Positions 7,071 to 14,633 of a stretch of 14,832 nt of DNA are shown here, piece by piece (the first letter of the stretch is position 1; every line of letters begins with the position of its first letter). The stretch is from contig JAHWIN010000066.1 of NCBI GenBank assembly GCA_019322475.1, positions 1 to 14,832 of the forward strand, in the 5' to 3' direction. The position numbers and the translations under genes were made by a program. The notes below the pieces were generated by a model. It ran no database searches. It was not told where the DNA came from and worked only from the letters and a program-made list of their open reading frames with translations. Origin of the DNA: Candidatus Woesearchaeota archaeon. Its GTDB lineage: Archaea > Nanobdellota > Nanobdellia > Woesearchaeales > JACPBV01.

Positions 7071-7326
7071 CCGAAGCATATCCTTGCAGAAGGCCGGCCT
7101 GAAAGCTCTTGGGTGTCTACTTTTGATAATTGTAGACACCTTGAGAAGGGCATTTTGAGAAGATAGTAATGTACGCGGAGAGGACCATAAGGTAACCTTA
7201 AAGGTTGGACATTGTTGGAAATTCCCAAGACCTTAAACCTTCGACTGCAGGTTGAATCATTACCGTAACTATTAAAAACACCCTATTGCTACCGCTATTG
7301 TAAGAGTTATAAGAAGGGGGATCCAT
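7071..7326 (+). other. Structured 256-base gene-free region, possible leader RNA or operator
   Basis: No credible ORF, tRNA or known RNA motif is seen. The region holds a perfect 9-bp hairpin (GGTGTCTAC 7112-7120, GTAGACACC 7132-7140) that can extend through GCTCTT (7105-7110) pairing with AAGGGC (7146-7151) across a five-base bulge. It also holds the palindrome AGGCCGGCCT (7091-7100), and an odd palindrome AACCTT-A-AAGGTT (7194-7206) that overlaps AAGGT-A-ACCTT (7189-7199) and is echoed by AACCTT (7236-7241). The hairpin is not followed by a T-run, so it is a weak terminator candidate. A possible TATA-like CTATTAAAAAC lies at 7269-7279, and a GGGGG ribosome binding site at 7316-7320. Confidence 0.5.
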
Positions 7327-8580
7327 ATGCCAAAGATATACATAATAGACGTAACTAACAGGGACGGAGTTCAAACCTCCAGAGTGGGCCTGGCCAAGCT
7401 GGAAAAGACGATCCTGAACATCAAGCTTAATTCAATGGGTGTCTTTCAGTCTGAGTTCGGCTTCCCTGTAACTAAGCACGAGATTAATTACCTTAACGGG
7501 AATATCGAGCTTGCCAAGACAGGGGTGTTAAGCCCTATGAGGCTTTCCGGATGGATCAGGGCAGTAAAGCAGGATGTAGAGAAGGCATTCGAGAACGTTC
7601 CTGGGATAAAGCACTTCAACATATCCATATCAACATCTGACCAGATGATCCAGGGCAAGTTCCAGGGAAGGAAGACAAAAGATGATGTCATAAATATGAT
7701 GGTTGAGGCCCTAAAAAGGGCAAAGGAGCTTGGCGCAGAGACCGTCGGCGTAAATGCAGAGGATGCTTCAAGGACAGATATGGATTACCTTATCAGATTT
7801 TCTATGGCGGCAAAAGAGAATGGAGCAGACAGGATAAGATATTGTGACACATTAGGGTTTGATGACCCTACCATGATATACTCAAGGATCAAAAAGCTGG
7901 CTGAAAAGGTGCAGATGCCTATAGAGCTGCACTGCCACAACGACTTAGGGCTGGCAGTTGCAAATTCCATTGCAGGGGCAAAGGCATGCATAGATGCCGG
8001 CCAGGATGCATACATAAACACCACCATAAACGGCATAGGGGAAAGGGCAGGCAACGCTGATATGCTTTCAGTGGTCCTGGCTATAAAGAAGTCATCAGGG
8101 TTAAGGGACAGCTGTTCAGGATCCCTTCATGAGATAGACCTAAAGAAATCATACAACCTTGCAAAATACGCCTCTTACTCATTCAAGATACCCATACCGC
8201 AAAACCAGGTAGGAGTAGGCGAGAATGCGTTTGCCCATGAATCAGGGATACATGCAGACGGAGCATTGAAAGACAGGAGAAACTACGAGCTTTATGATTT
8301 TGAGGATCTAGGAAGAGGAGATCTGGAACTTTTTGAGACAGGAAGGCAGATAACAACCGGAGAATACGGCGGGATAAAGGGCTTCAGGCACGTCATGGAC
8401 AAGCTCTGCAAAGAGGGAAAGTTCTGCGTGGAATTCAAGGATGATGAAGAGGCAAACAGGATAATGGAGCTCGTAAGGTTCGCAAACGTGCATACGCAGA
8501 AGCCGTTGACAGAGGAAGAGCTTAGGTTTATCTCTACTTATCCAGAGATAGCGAAGAAGATTATGACTGTGGCGCCTTAA
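7327..8580 (+). CDS. Re-citrate/homocitrate synthase-like DRE-TIM enzyme
   Basis: The enzyme would condense acetyl-CoA with a 2-oxo acid: oxaloacetate (Re-citrate synthase), 2-oxoglutarate (homocitrate synthase) or 2-oxoisovalerate (isopropylmalate synthase). The DRE-TIM metal site is visible: DVTNRDGVQTS at residues 8-18 with Arg13-Asp14, and HCHNDLG with His202 and His204. The family signature NGIGERAGNAD and a catalytic-type HESGIHADGAL segment follow. At 417 aa it lacks the C-terminal LeuA allosteric domain, which argues against a feedback-regulated isopropylmalate synthase. From memory, the TNRDGVQTSR...GVFQSEFGFP N-terminus and HADGALKDRRNYELYD resemble the anaerobe group containing Re-citrate synthases (Clostridium kluyveri, Syntrophus), not NifV or LeuA. 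No lysine, leucine or nitrogenase genes lie nearby. Preceded by GGGGG and a structured leader; convergent with apbE, 15 bases apart. Fold certain, substrate inferred. Confidence 0.85.
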   Translation: MPKIYIIDVTNRDGVQTSRVGLAKLEKTILNIKLNSMGVFQSEFGFPVTKHEINYLNGNIELAKTGVLSPMRLSGWIRAVKQDVEKAFENVPGIKHFNISISTSDQMIQGKFQGRKTKDDVINMMVEALKRAKELGAETVGVNAEDASRTDMDYLIRFSMAAKENGADRIRYCDTLGFDDPTMIYSRIKKLAEKVQMPIELHCHNDLGLAVANSIAGAKACIDAGQDAYINTTINGIGERAGNADMLSVVLAIKKSSGLRDSCSGSLHEIDLKKSYNLAKYASYSFKIPIPQNQVGVGENAFAHESGIHADGALKDRRNYELYDFEDLGRGDLELFETGRQITTGEYGGIKGFRHVMDKLCKEGKFCVEFKDDEEANRIMELVRFANVHTQKPLTEEELRFISTYPEIAKKIMTVAP

Positions 8581-8595
8581 CCTTAGGAATACACA

Positions 8596-9585
8596 TCACC
8601 ACACAAACCCGGAACTCCTTAAAATCTTCTTGTCCCTTGTTATCATCAGGCACTCTGCGCCATCGATAGACTCTATCAGATTTAATCCCTCCTCTTTTCC
8701 CAAAACAAATGCTGATGTAGAGAGGGCGTCTGCATCCATCGCCTTCTCTGCTATTACCGTAACAGACATCAGCTCGTCCGCAGAATAGCCTGTCCTTGGG
8801 TCTATTATATGGTGGAAATCCCCGGAATCGTCAAAAAACCTCTCATAATCCCCTGAAGTTGCAACTGACATGTTGTTGAGGGGTATTATCGTTATATAGT
8901 CCTGCTTTTTTCTTGGGTTTTGCAGGGCTATATTCCACTCCTCGCCCATCTTGCTTCCTGATGCCCTTATGTCCCCTCCCGCATTTATGAGCGCATTTTC
9001 TATGCCGTTTTTCTCTAAGGAGGCTGCTGCCTTATCTATTATATACCCTTTAGCTATCCCCCCCAGGGTTATCTTCATTCCCGGCCTTGTGAATTCTATA
9101 TCCCTGTTCCTTATGAATATGCCCTCATATCCGACAAAATCCAAAGATTCCCTAACCTCCCCTTCAGTCGGAGGCCTTCCCAGCTCTTCAAACGTGTGCT
9201 TGTAAAGGTCAAGGATCGGCTGGACGGTTATGTCAAAAGACCCCTTAGAGATGTCTCCATACCTTAAAGATCTTCCTATCACATAGGTAAGCTCATCGCT
9301 TGCCCCCTCTATCTTTCCATCCCGGTTTAACATATAAACCTCAGAAGAATTGATATAGGCGCTCATGGCTGATTCTATCCTGGCTATCTCATCAAAGGCC
9401 ATGCCTATCGCTTTTTCAGCTTCTCCCCTGTCTTCATGATAAACAGTTATAGAAACCTCGGTGCCCATCATCTCTTTTTTCAGCTCTGTTTTCTTGGAAG
9501 AAGAGCATCCTGCCAGAAGCAAGAGAAAAAATATGGATGCTAAAAAAACAGGCTTCAGTGAACCGCTATTAAGGTATCCTCTCAT
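8596..9585 (-). CDS. apbE: ApbE, FAD:protein FMN transferase lipoprotein
   Basis: ApbE transfers FMN from FAD to a Thr in target flavoproteins such as RnfG, RnfD, NqrB and NqrC outside the cytoplasm. The 329-aa protein has a lipoprotein signal with FFLLLLAGC and lipid-accepting Cys27. Family motifs follow: MMGTEVSITVY (39-49), SKGSFDITVQPILDLY (113-128), the FAD-site LGGIAKGYIIDKA (174-186), INAGGDIRASG (200-210), HHIIDPRTGY, and the metal-binding DADALSTSAFVLG near the C-terminus. No ribosome binding site precedes the ATG; a TATA-like box centred 26 bases upstream suggests a leaderless mRNA. It is divergent from rnfC, so the enzyme and its Rnf targets share one short control region. Function is well supported; specificity for RnfG/RnfD is inferred from position and from the motifs in those proteins. 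Confidence 0.95.
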   Translation of the reverse strand: MRGYLNSGSLKPVFLASIFFLLLLAGCSSSKKTELKKEMMGTEVSITVYHEDRGEAEKAIGMAFDEIARIESAMSAYINSSEVYMLNRDGKIEGASDELTYVIGRSLRYGDISKGSFDITVQPILDLYKHTFEELGRPPTEGEVRESLDFVGYEGIFIRNRDIEFTRPGMKITLGGIAKGYIIDKAAASLEKNGIENALINAGGDIRASGSKMGEEWNIALQNPRKKQDYITIIPLNNMSVATSGDYERFFDDSGDFHHIIDPRTGYSADELMSVTVIAEKAMDADALSTSAFVLGKEEGLNLIESIDGAECLMITRDKKILRSSGFVW

Positions 9586-9606
9586 AGTCGTGATAAAATA
9601 TAAGCT

Positions 9607-9616
9607 GATATAAAAA
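9607..9616 (-). promoter_or_regulatory. TATA-like box of apbE (leaderless)
   Basis: The minus strand reads TTTTTATATC, centred about 26 bases before the apbE ATG, so transcription would begin at the start codon. It stands back to back with the rnfC TATA box in a 67-base gap. Confidence 0.5.
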
Positions 9617-9618
9617 GG

Positions 9619-9627
9619 TTTATATAT
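9619..9627 (+). promoter_or_regulatory. BRE/TATA promoter of the rnf operon
   Basis: AAAAAGG (9612-9618) followed by TTTATATAT is a strong archaeal BRE/TATA match. Its centre is about 30 bases before the rnfC ATG, leaving a leader of roughly 0-5 bases. No ribosome binding site is seen before rnfC. It is the only obvious promoter for the six-gene rnf operon. Confidence 0.6.
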
Positions 9628-9652
9628 CTATATTTGTAATCCATAAACTTAG

Positions 9653-10960
9653 ATGAAGCTGTCCATAAATGGGATATATCCGAAGCATAATAAGATAACA
9701 AGAAGGGAAAAGATAGCTGCTGCTCCTCTTCCAGCAAAGGTCATACTTCCCCTGCAGCAGCATATAGGCCAGACCTGTGAGCCTCTTGTAGGGCTGGGGG
9801 AAAAGGTAAAGGCAGGGCAGAAGATAGCTGGATCTGCAAAAGGGCTTTCTGCTCCCATACATGCGCCTATCTCAGGAACTGTATCTGCAATAAAAAAAGA
9901 GATCCATCCTTCCCTAAAGGAGTGCAAAGCTATAACTATAGAATCTGACGGAAGGATGGAATATGGTGGATCTATCATCCCAAGGAGAGGTATAGAAAGG
10001 CTGGAAAAAGAGGAACTGAAAAGGATAATAAAAGAGGCAGGTATCGTAGGCTTAGGCGGTGCGGCATTCCCGACCTATGCCAAGCTATCCCCTCCGCCTG
10101 ATAAGAAGATCGACACTATAATAATAAACGGGGCTGAATGCGAGCCCCATCTTACATGCGACCACAGGGTTATGCTGGAACATGCAGAGAAGGTGATAAA
10201 AGGCATCAGGATAATCATGAAGATACTGGAGCCTGAACATGCTTACATAGGAATAGAAAGCAACAAGGAAAATGCCATAGAGCTTATGGATGAAAAGATT
10301 CTTGAGATGAAGCTCCAAAAAGAGATAAAGGTTATCAGGCTTGATGCTATATATCCCCAGGGAGCAGAGAAAAACCTCATATATTCTATAACAGGAAGAA
10401 AGGTCCCGATCAAAGGGGGGCTTCCAATGGATGTGGGTGTTGTTGTCCAGAATGTACAGACAGCAAAAGCGGTATATGATGCTGTTTATGAAAACAAGCC
10501 GCTGATAGAAAGGGTGATCACCGTAACCGGGGCTGTAAATGAGCCTAAGAACATATTAGCAAGGATAGGAACCCCGATCAGGGAGCTTATAGGGTTCTGC
10601 AAAGGGTATAGCGGAAGCGTAGGAAAGATAATCATGGGAGGGCCTATGACCGGAGTAGCCCAGTTCAGCGAAGAGGTTCCTGTAATAAAAGGGTCCTCAG
10701 GGATATTGGTGCAGAGGAAGAGGGTTATAGAAGAGGAGGAAAAAGGGTGTATAAGGTGCGGCAGGTGCATAGAAAAGTGCCCCATAGGGCTCATGCCTTC
10801 AATGATATTCCAGAATGCAAGGAAAGGGGATATCGAAAGCTGCAAAAAACTTTTTGTATCTGAGTGTTATGAATGCGGATGCTGCAGCTATGTATGCCCA
10901 AGCAAGATCCCTTTGACCCATTGGATGAGATATGCAAAGGACAGGGTGGCAAAAGGATGA
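9653..10960 (+). CDS. rnfC: RnfC, electron-input/NADH subunit of the Rnf complex
   Basis: RnfC is the cytosolic, membrane-attached subunit that exchanges electrons with NAD(H) and passes them through iron-sulfur clusters. The 435-aa length is normal for the core form, without the long repeat tail of gammaproteobacteria. The N-terminal biotin-like barrel region (LPAKVILPLQQHIGQTCEPL) is followed by the NADH/FMN fold glycine motif GIVGLGGAAFPT at residues 130-141 and the NGAECEPHLTCD segment. Two ferredoxin-type sites follow: Cys366/369/372/376 and Cys405/408/411/415, with an additional Cys410 in the second. The NADH-binding fold and the absence of a multiheme cytochrome gene beside the operon suggest NAD+ as the partner, unlike Methanosarcina acetivorans. 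It is leaderless and the first gene of rnfCDGEAB. Confidence 0.96.
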   Translation: MKLSINGIYPKHNKITRREKIAAAPLPAKVILPLQQHIGQTCEPLVGLGEKVKAGQKIAGSAKGLSAPIHAPISGTVSAIKKEIHPSLKECKAITIESDGRMEYGGSIIPRRGIERLEKEELKRIIKEAGIVGLGGAAFPTYAKLSPPPDKKIDTIIINGAECEPHLTCDHRVMLEHAEKVIKGIRIIMKILEPEHAYIGIESNKENAIELMDEKILEMKLQKEIKVIRLDAIYPQGAEKNLIYSITGRKVPIKGGLPMDVGVVVQNVQTAKAVYDAVYENKPLIERVITVTGAVNEPKNILARIGTPIRELIGFCKGYSGSVGKIIMGGPMTGVAQFSEEVPVIKGSSGILVQRKRVIEEEEKGCIRCGRCIEKCPIGLMPSMIFQNARKGDIESCKKLFVSECYECGCCSYVCPSKIPLTHWMRYAKDRVAKG

Positions 10961-11934
10961 CGGAAGATAAGGAGATAGGGATGAAAAAGGAAAAAGATAC
11001 CAAAGAAAAGCAAACTAAACTAGGCATCCTGGATGTTTCATCAAGCCCTCATATAAGGGATAAGGATGATATAAGCAGGATAATGTGGAGCGTGGTCCTT
11101 GCTCTGGCCCCTGCATCCCTGGCAGGGGCATATTTCTTCGGAATAAGGGCCTTATGGATAATATTATTGTCCATCTTCTCTTCAGTCTCAGCTGAATTTA
11201 CTATCCAAAAGGCTGCCAAAAGAAGGTCAAGCATAGGTGACGGGTCTGCTGTGTTGACCGGCCTGCTTCTTGGGCTGGTTCTCCCCCCCTTGACACCCTG
11301 GTGGATGGTGGTGTTAGGCTCTGTCTTTGCAATAGCCATAGGAAAGATGGTTTTTGGGGGATTAGGAAACAACATATTCAACCCTGCATTGGCGGGAAGG
11401 GCTTTCCTGACCATCTCGTGGCCCGCGCTTATGGCCGGATGGCTTCTGCCTGATGCTGCCACAGGGGCAACTCCCTTAACACTTCTTAAGATGGAAGGCA
11501 TAAAGGCTGGATACTCAAGCCTGTTCCTGGGAAATATAGGCGGGTGTATAGGAGAGACGTCTGCAATAGCCCTTCTGATCGGTGCAGCATTCCTTTTCTA
11601 CAAAGGGATAATAGGCTGGAGGATCCCTTCAGCTTACATAGGCTCAGTGTTCCTGCTCTCCTTATTTTTTGGCCAGGACCCGTTTTTCCATATCCTTGCT
11701 GGAGGCCTTCTTATAGGGGCTTTCTTCATGGCCACTGATTATGTCACTTCACCTATAACCCCCAACGGAAAGATCATATTCGGCATAGGGTGCGGCTTTT
11801 TTACGATAGTCTTAAGGCTGTTCTCAAGCTATGCTGAAGGTGTCATGTTCGCCATACTGCTCATGAACGCTGCAGTCCCTTTGATAGAGAGGCATACGAA
11901 AAAAAAGCCGTTAGGCTACAGGAGAAAAAGATGA
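10957..11934 (+). CDS. rnfD: RnfD, flavinylated membrane subunit
   Basis: RnfD is a multi-helix membrane protein carrying covalent FMN and forming part of the ion path. The family-typical LDVSSSPHIRDKDDISRIMW opens the conserved region, followed by about nine hydrophobic helices. The ApbE target motif is TGATPL, with Thr172 as the expected FMN attachment residue (counting from this start). GNNIFNPALAGRAFLTISWP and ATDYVTSPITPNGK are conserved segments. The chosen ATG overlaps the rnfC stop (ATGA) and has GGTG eight bases upstream. An in-frame ATG at 10981 with GGAGAT four bases upstream is a serious alternative and would shorten the protein by eight residues. Longer in-frame starts inside rnfC are unlikely. 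Confidence 0.94.
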   Translation: MTEDKEIGMKKEKDTKEKQTKLGILDVSSSPHIRDKDDISRIMWSVVLALAPASLAGAYFFGIRALWIILLSIFSSVSAEFTIQKAAKRRSSIGDGSAVLTGLLLGLVLPPLTPWWMVVLGSVFAIAIGKMVFGGLGNNIFNPALAGRAFLTISWPALMAGWLLPDAATGATPLTLLKMEGIKAGYSSLFLGNIGGCIGETSAIALLIGAAFLFYKGIIGWRIPSAYIGSVFLLSLFFGQDPFFHILAGGLLIGAFFMATDYVTSPITPNGKIIFGIGCGFFTIVLRLFSSYAEGVMFAILLMNAAVPLIERHTKKKPLGYRRKR

Positions 11935-12602
11935 AAGATATCATAAGATTAGGGATGACGCTTATGGCTGTAACATTGATAGCTTCATTAGCCCTTGCTG
12001 TAACAAATTATTATACTGCTCCTAAGATAGCCATGCAGAAAGAGGCTGCTATAAAAGAATCATTAAACAGGATCATGGATGCTGGATCTTTTGCAGAAGA
12101 AGACAGCTATTATAATGCCTATGATGCAGAGGGAAATCTTATAGGAAAAGTCATGAAGATAGAGGTGCATGGATACTCATCTATCATCCATGCCCTGGCA
12201 GGAATCAGCCTGGAGAATGAGATTACAGGCATAGAGGTGATAAGCCAGCAGGAAACTCCCGGCTTAGGTGCAAAGATAGAGAAAGAAGGTTTTTTAAGCC
12301 AGTTCAGGGGAAAGAAAGAAAAAGACATAGCCCTTAAAAAATACGGAGGAAAGATAGACGGCGTAACAGGGGCTACAACATCCTCAAATGCCCTGGCCAA
12401 AGGGTTAAGGTCAGCCGCAGAAGAACACGCCTTTGAAAACAGCACCTTAAATGGCAGGATGAGCATTACAGAAAAGCAGGACAGCAGGCACTTAGAAGAA
12501 AATGGCAGCATCAAAAGGCAGCCAAATGCCCCGGGCAATATCTTAAGTAAAGCCGATGCGTCCCTCATGAATTCAACCGGTAAAGAGAACAGGACAGGAT
12601 AG
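11931..12602 (+). CDS. rnfG: RnfG, flavinylated extracytoplasmic electron-transfer subunit
   Basis: RnfG is anchored by one N-terminal helix (about residues 7-28) and exposes an FMN-binding domain outside. The FMN motif is DGVTGATTSS (143-152), with Thr149 the expected ApbE target. EVISQQETPGLGAKIEKEGF is the conserved pre-motif segment. The 223-aa protein carries an unusual polar tail of about 55 residues after the FMN domain (168-223), with four N-x-S/T sequons at Asn170, 191, 214 and 220. Its ATG overlaps the rnfD stop, with GGAG six bases upstream. The function as the flavin relay between RnfD and the membrane subunits is established for the family; the role of the tail is unknown. Confidence 0.94.
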   Translation: MKDIIRLGMTLMAVTLIASLALAVTNYYTAPKIAMQKEAAIKESLNRIMDAGSFAEEDSYYNAYDAEGNLIGKVMKIEVHGYSSIIHALAGISLENEITGIEVISQQETPGLGAKIEKEGFLSQFRGKKEKDIALKKYGGKIDGVTGATTSSNALAKGLRSAAEEHAFENSTLNGRMSITEKQDSRHLEENGSIKRQPNAPGNILSKADASLMNSTGKENRTG

Positions 12603-12606
12603 CAGG

Positions 12607-13245
12607 ATGAAAAAAGAAAATTTCATGGAATTTTGGAAAGGGCTTTTTAAGAAAAATCCTATCTTCTGCCTGGTCTTAGGATTATGCCCGTTCCTGGCTG
12701 TATCTACCTCCCTGGATAATGCGATAGGCATGGGAGGGGCAGCAACGTTTGTGCTTCTTAGCTCTAATGTTATAATCTCGCTTATAAGAAAGAAGGCACC
12801 TTCAAAGATAAGGATACCCATTTTCATAGTTGTTATAGCATCCTTTGTAACTATCGTCAGCCTCTTTATGCAGGCTTATCTTCCTGCGCTTAACAGGGCT
12901 TTAGGCATATATGTGCCTTTGATAGTGGTAAACTGCATAATACTCGGAAGGGCAGAGGCATTCGCTTCAAAAAATGGGGTATTTAAGTCTGCGCTGGACG
13001 GCCTGGGCATGGGCATAGGGTTTACATTATCTTTGCTTTTGATAAGCTCTATAAGGGAACTTTTAGGAACAGGCGGGCTTAAGCTTTTTGGCATAACACT
13101 TTTAAGCCTTCATATAGAGCCAGCAACGATATTTATCCTGGCTCCTGGAGCCCTGCTTGTAACAGGGCTGTTGCTGGCATTGTTCGCGCATATCAGGGAT
13201 ACAAGGGCAGACAAGATAAAAGGATGCCAAGGGGATAAAGAATGA
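12607..13245 (+). CDS. rnfE: RnfE, membrane subunit of the Rnf complex
   Basis: RnfE is a six-helix membrane protein that pairs with RnfA; in solved Rnf/Nqr structures the two hold an intramembrane 2Fe-2S cluster through Cys pairs. Both expected cysteines are present: Cys27 in LVLGLCPFLAVS and Cys110 in VNCIILGRAEAFA. The 212-aa length, the NAIGMGGAATFVLL segment and the SSIRELLGTGGL loop match the family. A charged C-terminus (IRDTRADKIKGCQGDKE) is cytosolic and ends by overlapping the rnfA start (ATGA). It starts four bases after rnfG, with a weak AGGATAGCAGG binding region. Confidence 0.95.
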   Translation: MKKENFMEFWKGLFKKNPIFCLVLGLCPFLAVSTSLDNAIGMGGAATFVLLSSNVIISLIRKKAPSKIRIPIFIVVIASFVTIVSLFMQAYLPALNRALGIYVPLIVVNCIILGRAEAFASKNGVFKSALDGLGMGIGFTLSLLLISSIRELLGTGGLKLFGITLLSLHIEPATIFILAPGALLVTGLLLALFAHIRDTRADKIKGCQGDKE

Positions 13246-13820
13246 CACATACATTGATATCGATAATAATCGGAGCGATATTTGTAAATAATTTTATACT
13301 GACAAGGTTCTTAGGCTTATGCCCTTTCTTTGGGGTGTCCAAAAAAACAAAGCCCGCCCTGGGTATGGGGCTGGCAGTGATATTTGTCATGACCCTTACT
13401 TCAATAATGACCTGGATAGTCTATAACCTGATATTGGTGCCATTGGGCCTTGAGTACCTAAAGATAATAGTGTTTATCCTTGTGATAGCTGCGCTTGTCC
13501 AGTTCGTAGAGCTCTTCCTGAAGAAAAGCAACCCCGTACTCTATAAGGCATTAGGGATATATCTTCCCCTTATAACCACAAATTGCGCTATATTAGGGGT
13601 AGCGCTGATCAACGTTCAGGAAAGCTACACATTCATAGCTGCACTGGTCTTTGGGGTTTCGGCAGGAGCCGGCTTTTTGCTGGCCTTGATGCTTATGTCA
13701 GGGATAAGAGAAAGGCTTGAGTTAAGCGATGTTCCGAAGGCTTTTTCAGGCCTGCCCATAGCCTTCATAGTCGCTGCGCTTATGTCTATGGCATTTATAG
13801 CATTTTCAGGGATGATCTAA
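13242..13820 (+). CDS. rnfA: RnfA, membrane subunit of the Rnf complex
   Basis: RnfA is the homologous partner of RnfE, with inverted topology. The 192-aa protein has six hydrophobic segments and opens with the signature FVNNFILTRFLGLCPFFGVS, containing cluster ligand Cys27. The second ligand is Cys115 in PLITTNCAILGVALIN. SGIRERLELSDVPKAFSGLP near the end is also characteristic. It overlaps rnfE by four bases and precedes rnfB by one base, in the common rnfCDGEAB order seen in clostridia, Thermotoga and Methanosarcina. Confidence 0.96.
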   Translation: MTHTLISIIIGAIFVNNFILTRFLGLCPFFGVSKKTKPALGMGLAVIFVMTLTSIMTWIVYNLILVPLGLEYLKIIVFILVIAALVQFVELFLKKSNPVLYKALGIYLPLITTNCAILGVALINVQESYTFIAALVFGVSAGAGFLLALMLMSGIRERLELSDVPKAFSGLPIAFIVAALMSMAFIAFSGMI

Positions 13821-13821
13821 G

Positions 13822-14631
13822 ATGATAATAGAATCGATAATAGTGCTAGGCGCCTTAGGGCTTGTCTTTGGGTTGATGCTTGCTTTCTTTTCCAGAAAGT
13901 TCAAGGTAGATGAAGACCCAAGGATAAGCAGGGTCATCAAGGTTCTTCCCGGAACCAACTGCGGAGCATGCGGATATGCAGGCTGCTCCGACTATGCAAA
14001 GGCAGTTACAGAAAGCAGGGATGTTCCTATAGGTCTGTGTGTGCTTGGGCAGAAAGAGACTGCAGAAAAGATAGGAAAGATCCTTGAAAGGAAGATTGAA
14101 AGGGAAACAGTGCAGTTAGCTGCTCTTCTGAAATGTAAAGGAGGAAGAAAAGAGACAAGAAAGGCATTCAATTATGAGGGCATAAGGATGTGCAAGGCTG
14201 CTTCATCCATAAACCGATGGCCAAGCTCATGCAGCTACGGCTGTATAGGCCTTGGGGACTGTGTTAAGTCATGTAAGTTCGATGCCCTGAAGATAGGAGA
14301 TGACGGCCTGCCTGTCGTTGACAGGGAAAAGTGCGTAGGATGCGGAGCATGCGTAAAGGCCTGCCCTAACTCCCTTTTCAAGCTTGTTCCCAAAGACAAG
14401 AATATCCATGTGCTGTGCAGCTCTAAAGACCTTGCCAAGGACGTCATAGCATCATGCAGCGTAGGCTGCATAGCCTGCAAGGCATGTGAAAGGGCGTGCC
14501 CCGAAGACGCCATCCACGTAAACGGCAACATCGCAGAGATAGACTATTCTAAGTGCACTCAATGCGGCAAGTGTGTAATTGCTTGCCCAATGAATATCAT
14601 AGTTGATGTGGGAATAAAGGGAAAGCCATAA
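13822..14631 (+). CDS. rnfB: RnfB, ferredoxin-accepting iron-sulfur subunit (long form)
   Basis: RnfB takes electrons from reduced ferredoxin at the cytosolic face. The 269-aa protein has one N-terminal helix (about 4-23), then the Fe-S/GAC domain NCGACGYAGC with Cys47, 50, 55 and 73. The following long-form cluster region has MC (124) and CSYGCIGLGDCVKSC (137-151), as in acetogenic clostridia. Three further CxxCxxCxxxC sites follow: 171-181, 216-226 (preceded by an extra Cys212) and 245-255. This makes it cysteine-rich with probably five or more clusters. It is the last gene of the operon; the TAA is followed by a non-coding gap and a convergent gene. Confidence 0.96.
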   Translation: MIIESIIVLGALGLVFGLMLAFFSRKFKVDEDPRISRVIKVLPGTNCGACGYAGCSDYAKAVTESRDVPIGLCVLGQKETAEKIGKILERKIERETVQLAALLKCKGGRKETRKAFNYEGIRMCKAASSINRWPSSCSYGCIGLGDCVKSCKFDALKIGDDGLPVVDREKCVGCGACVKACPNSLFKLVPKDKNIHVLCSSKDLAKDVIASCSVGCIACKACERACPEDAIHVNGNIAEIDYSKCTQCGKCVIACPMNIIVDVGIKGKP

Positions 14632-14633
14632 AA

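Noticed and set aside
7091..7100. AGGCCGGCCT as a hairpin
   Set aside because: The perfect palindrome has no loop, so it cannot fold alone; it may be a protein-binding or restriction-type site or chance.
7240..7262. tRNA T-arm-like GGTTGAATC
   Set aside because: The flanking bases do not pair as a T-stem and no acceptor or anticodon arm can be drawn.
10873..10956. An upstream in-frame extension of rnfD inside rnfC
   Set aside because: The extra residues would be read out of frame from the conserved RnfC iron-sulfur site, and the RnfD family begins close to the VSSSPHIR segment; the starts at 10957 or 10981 have binding sites.
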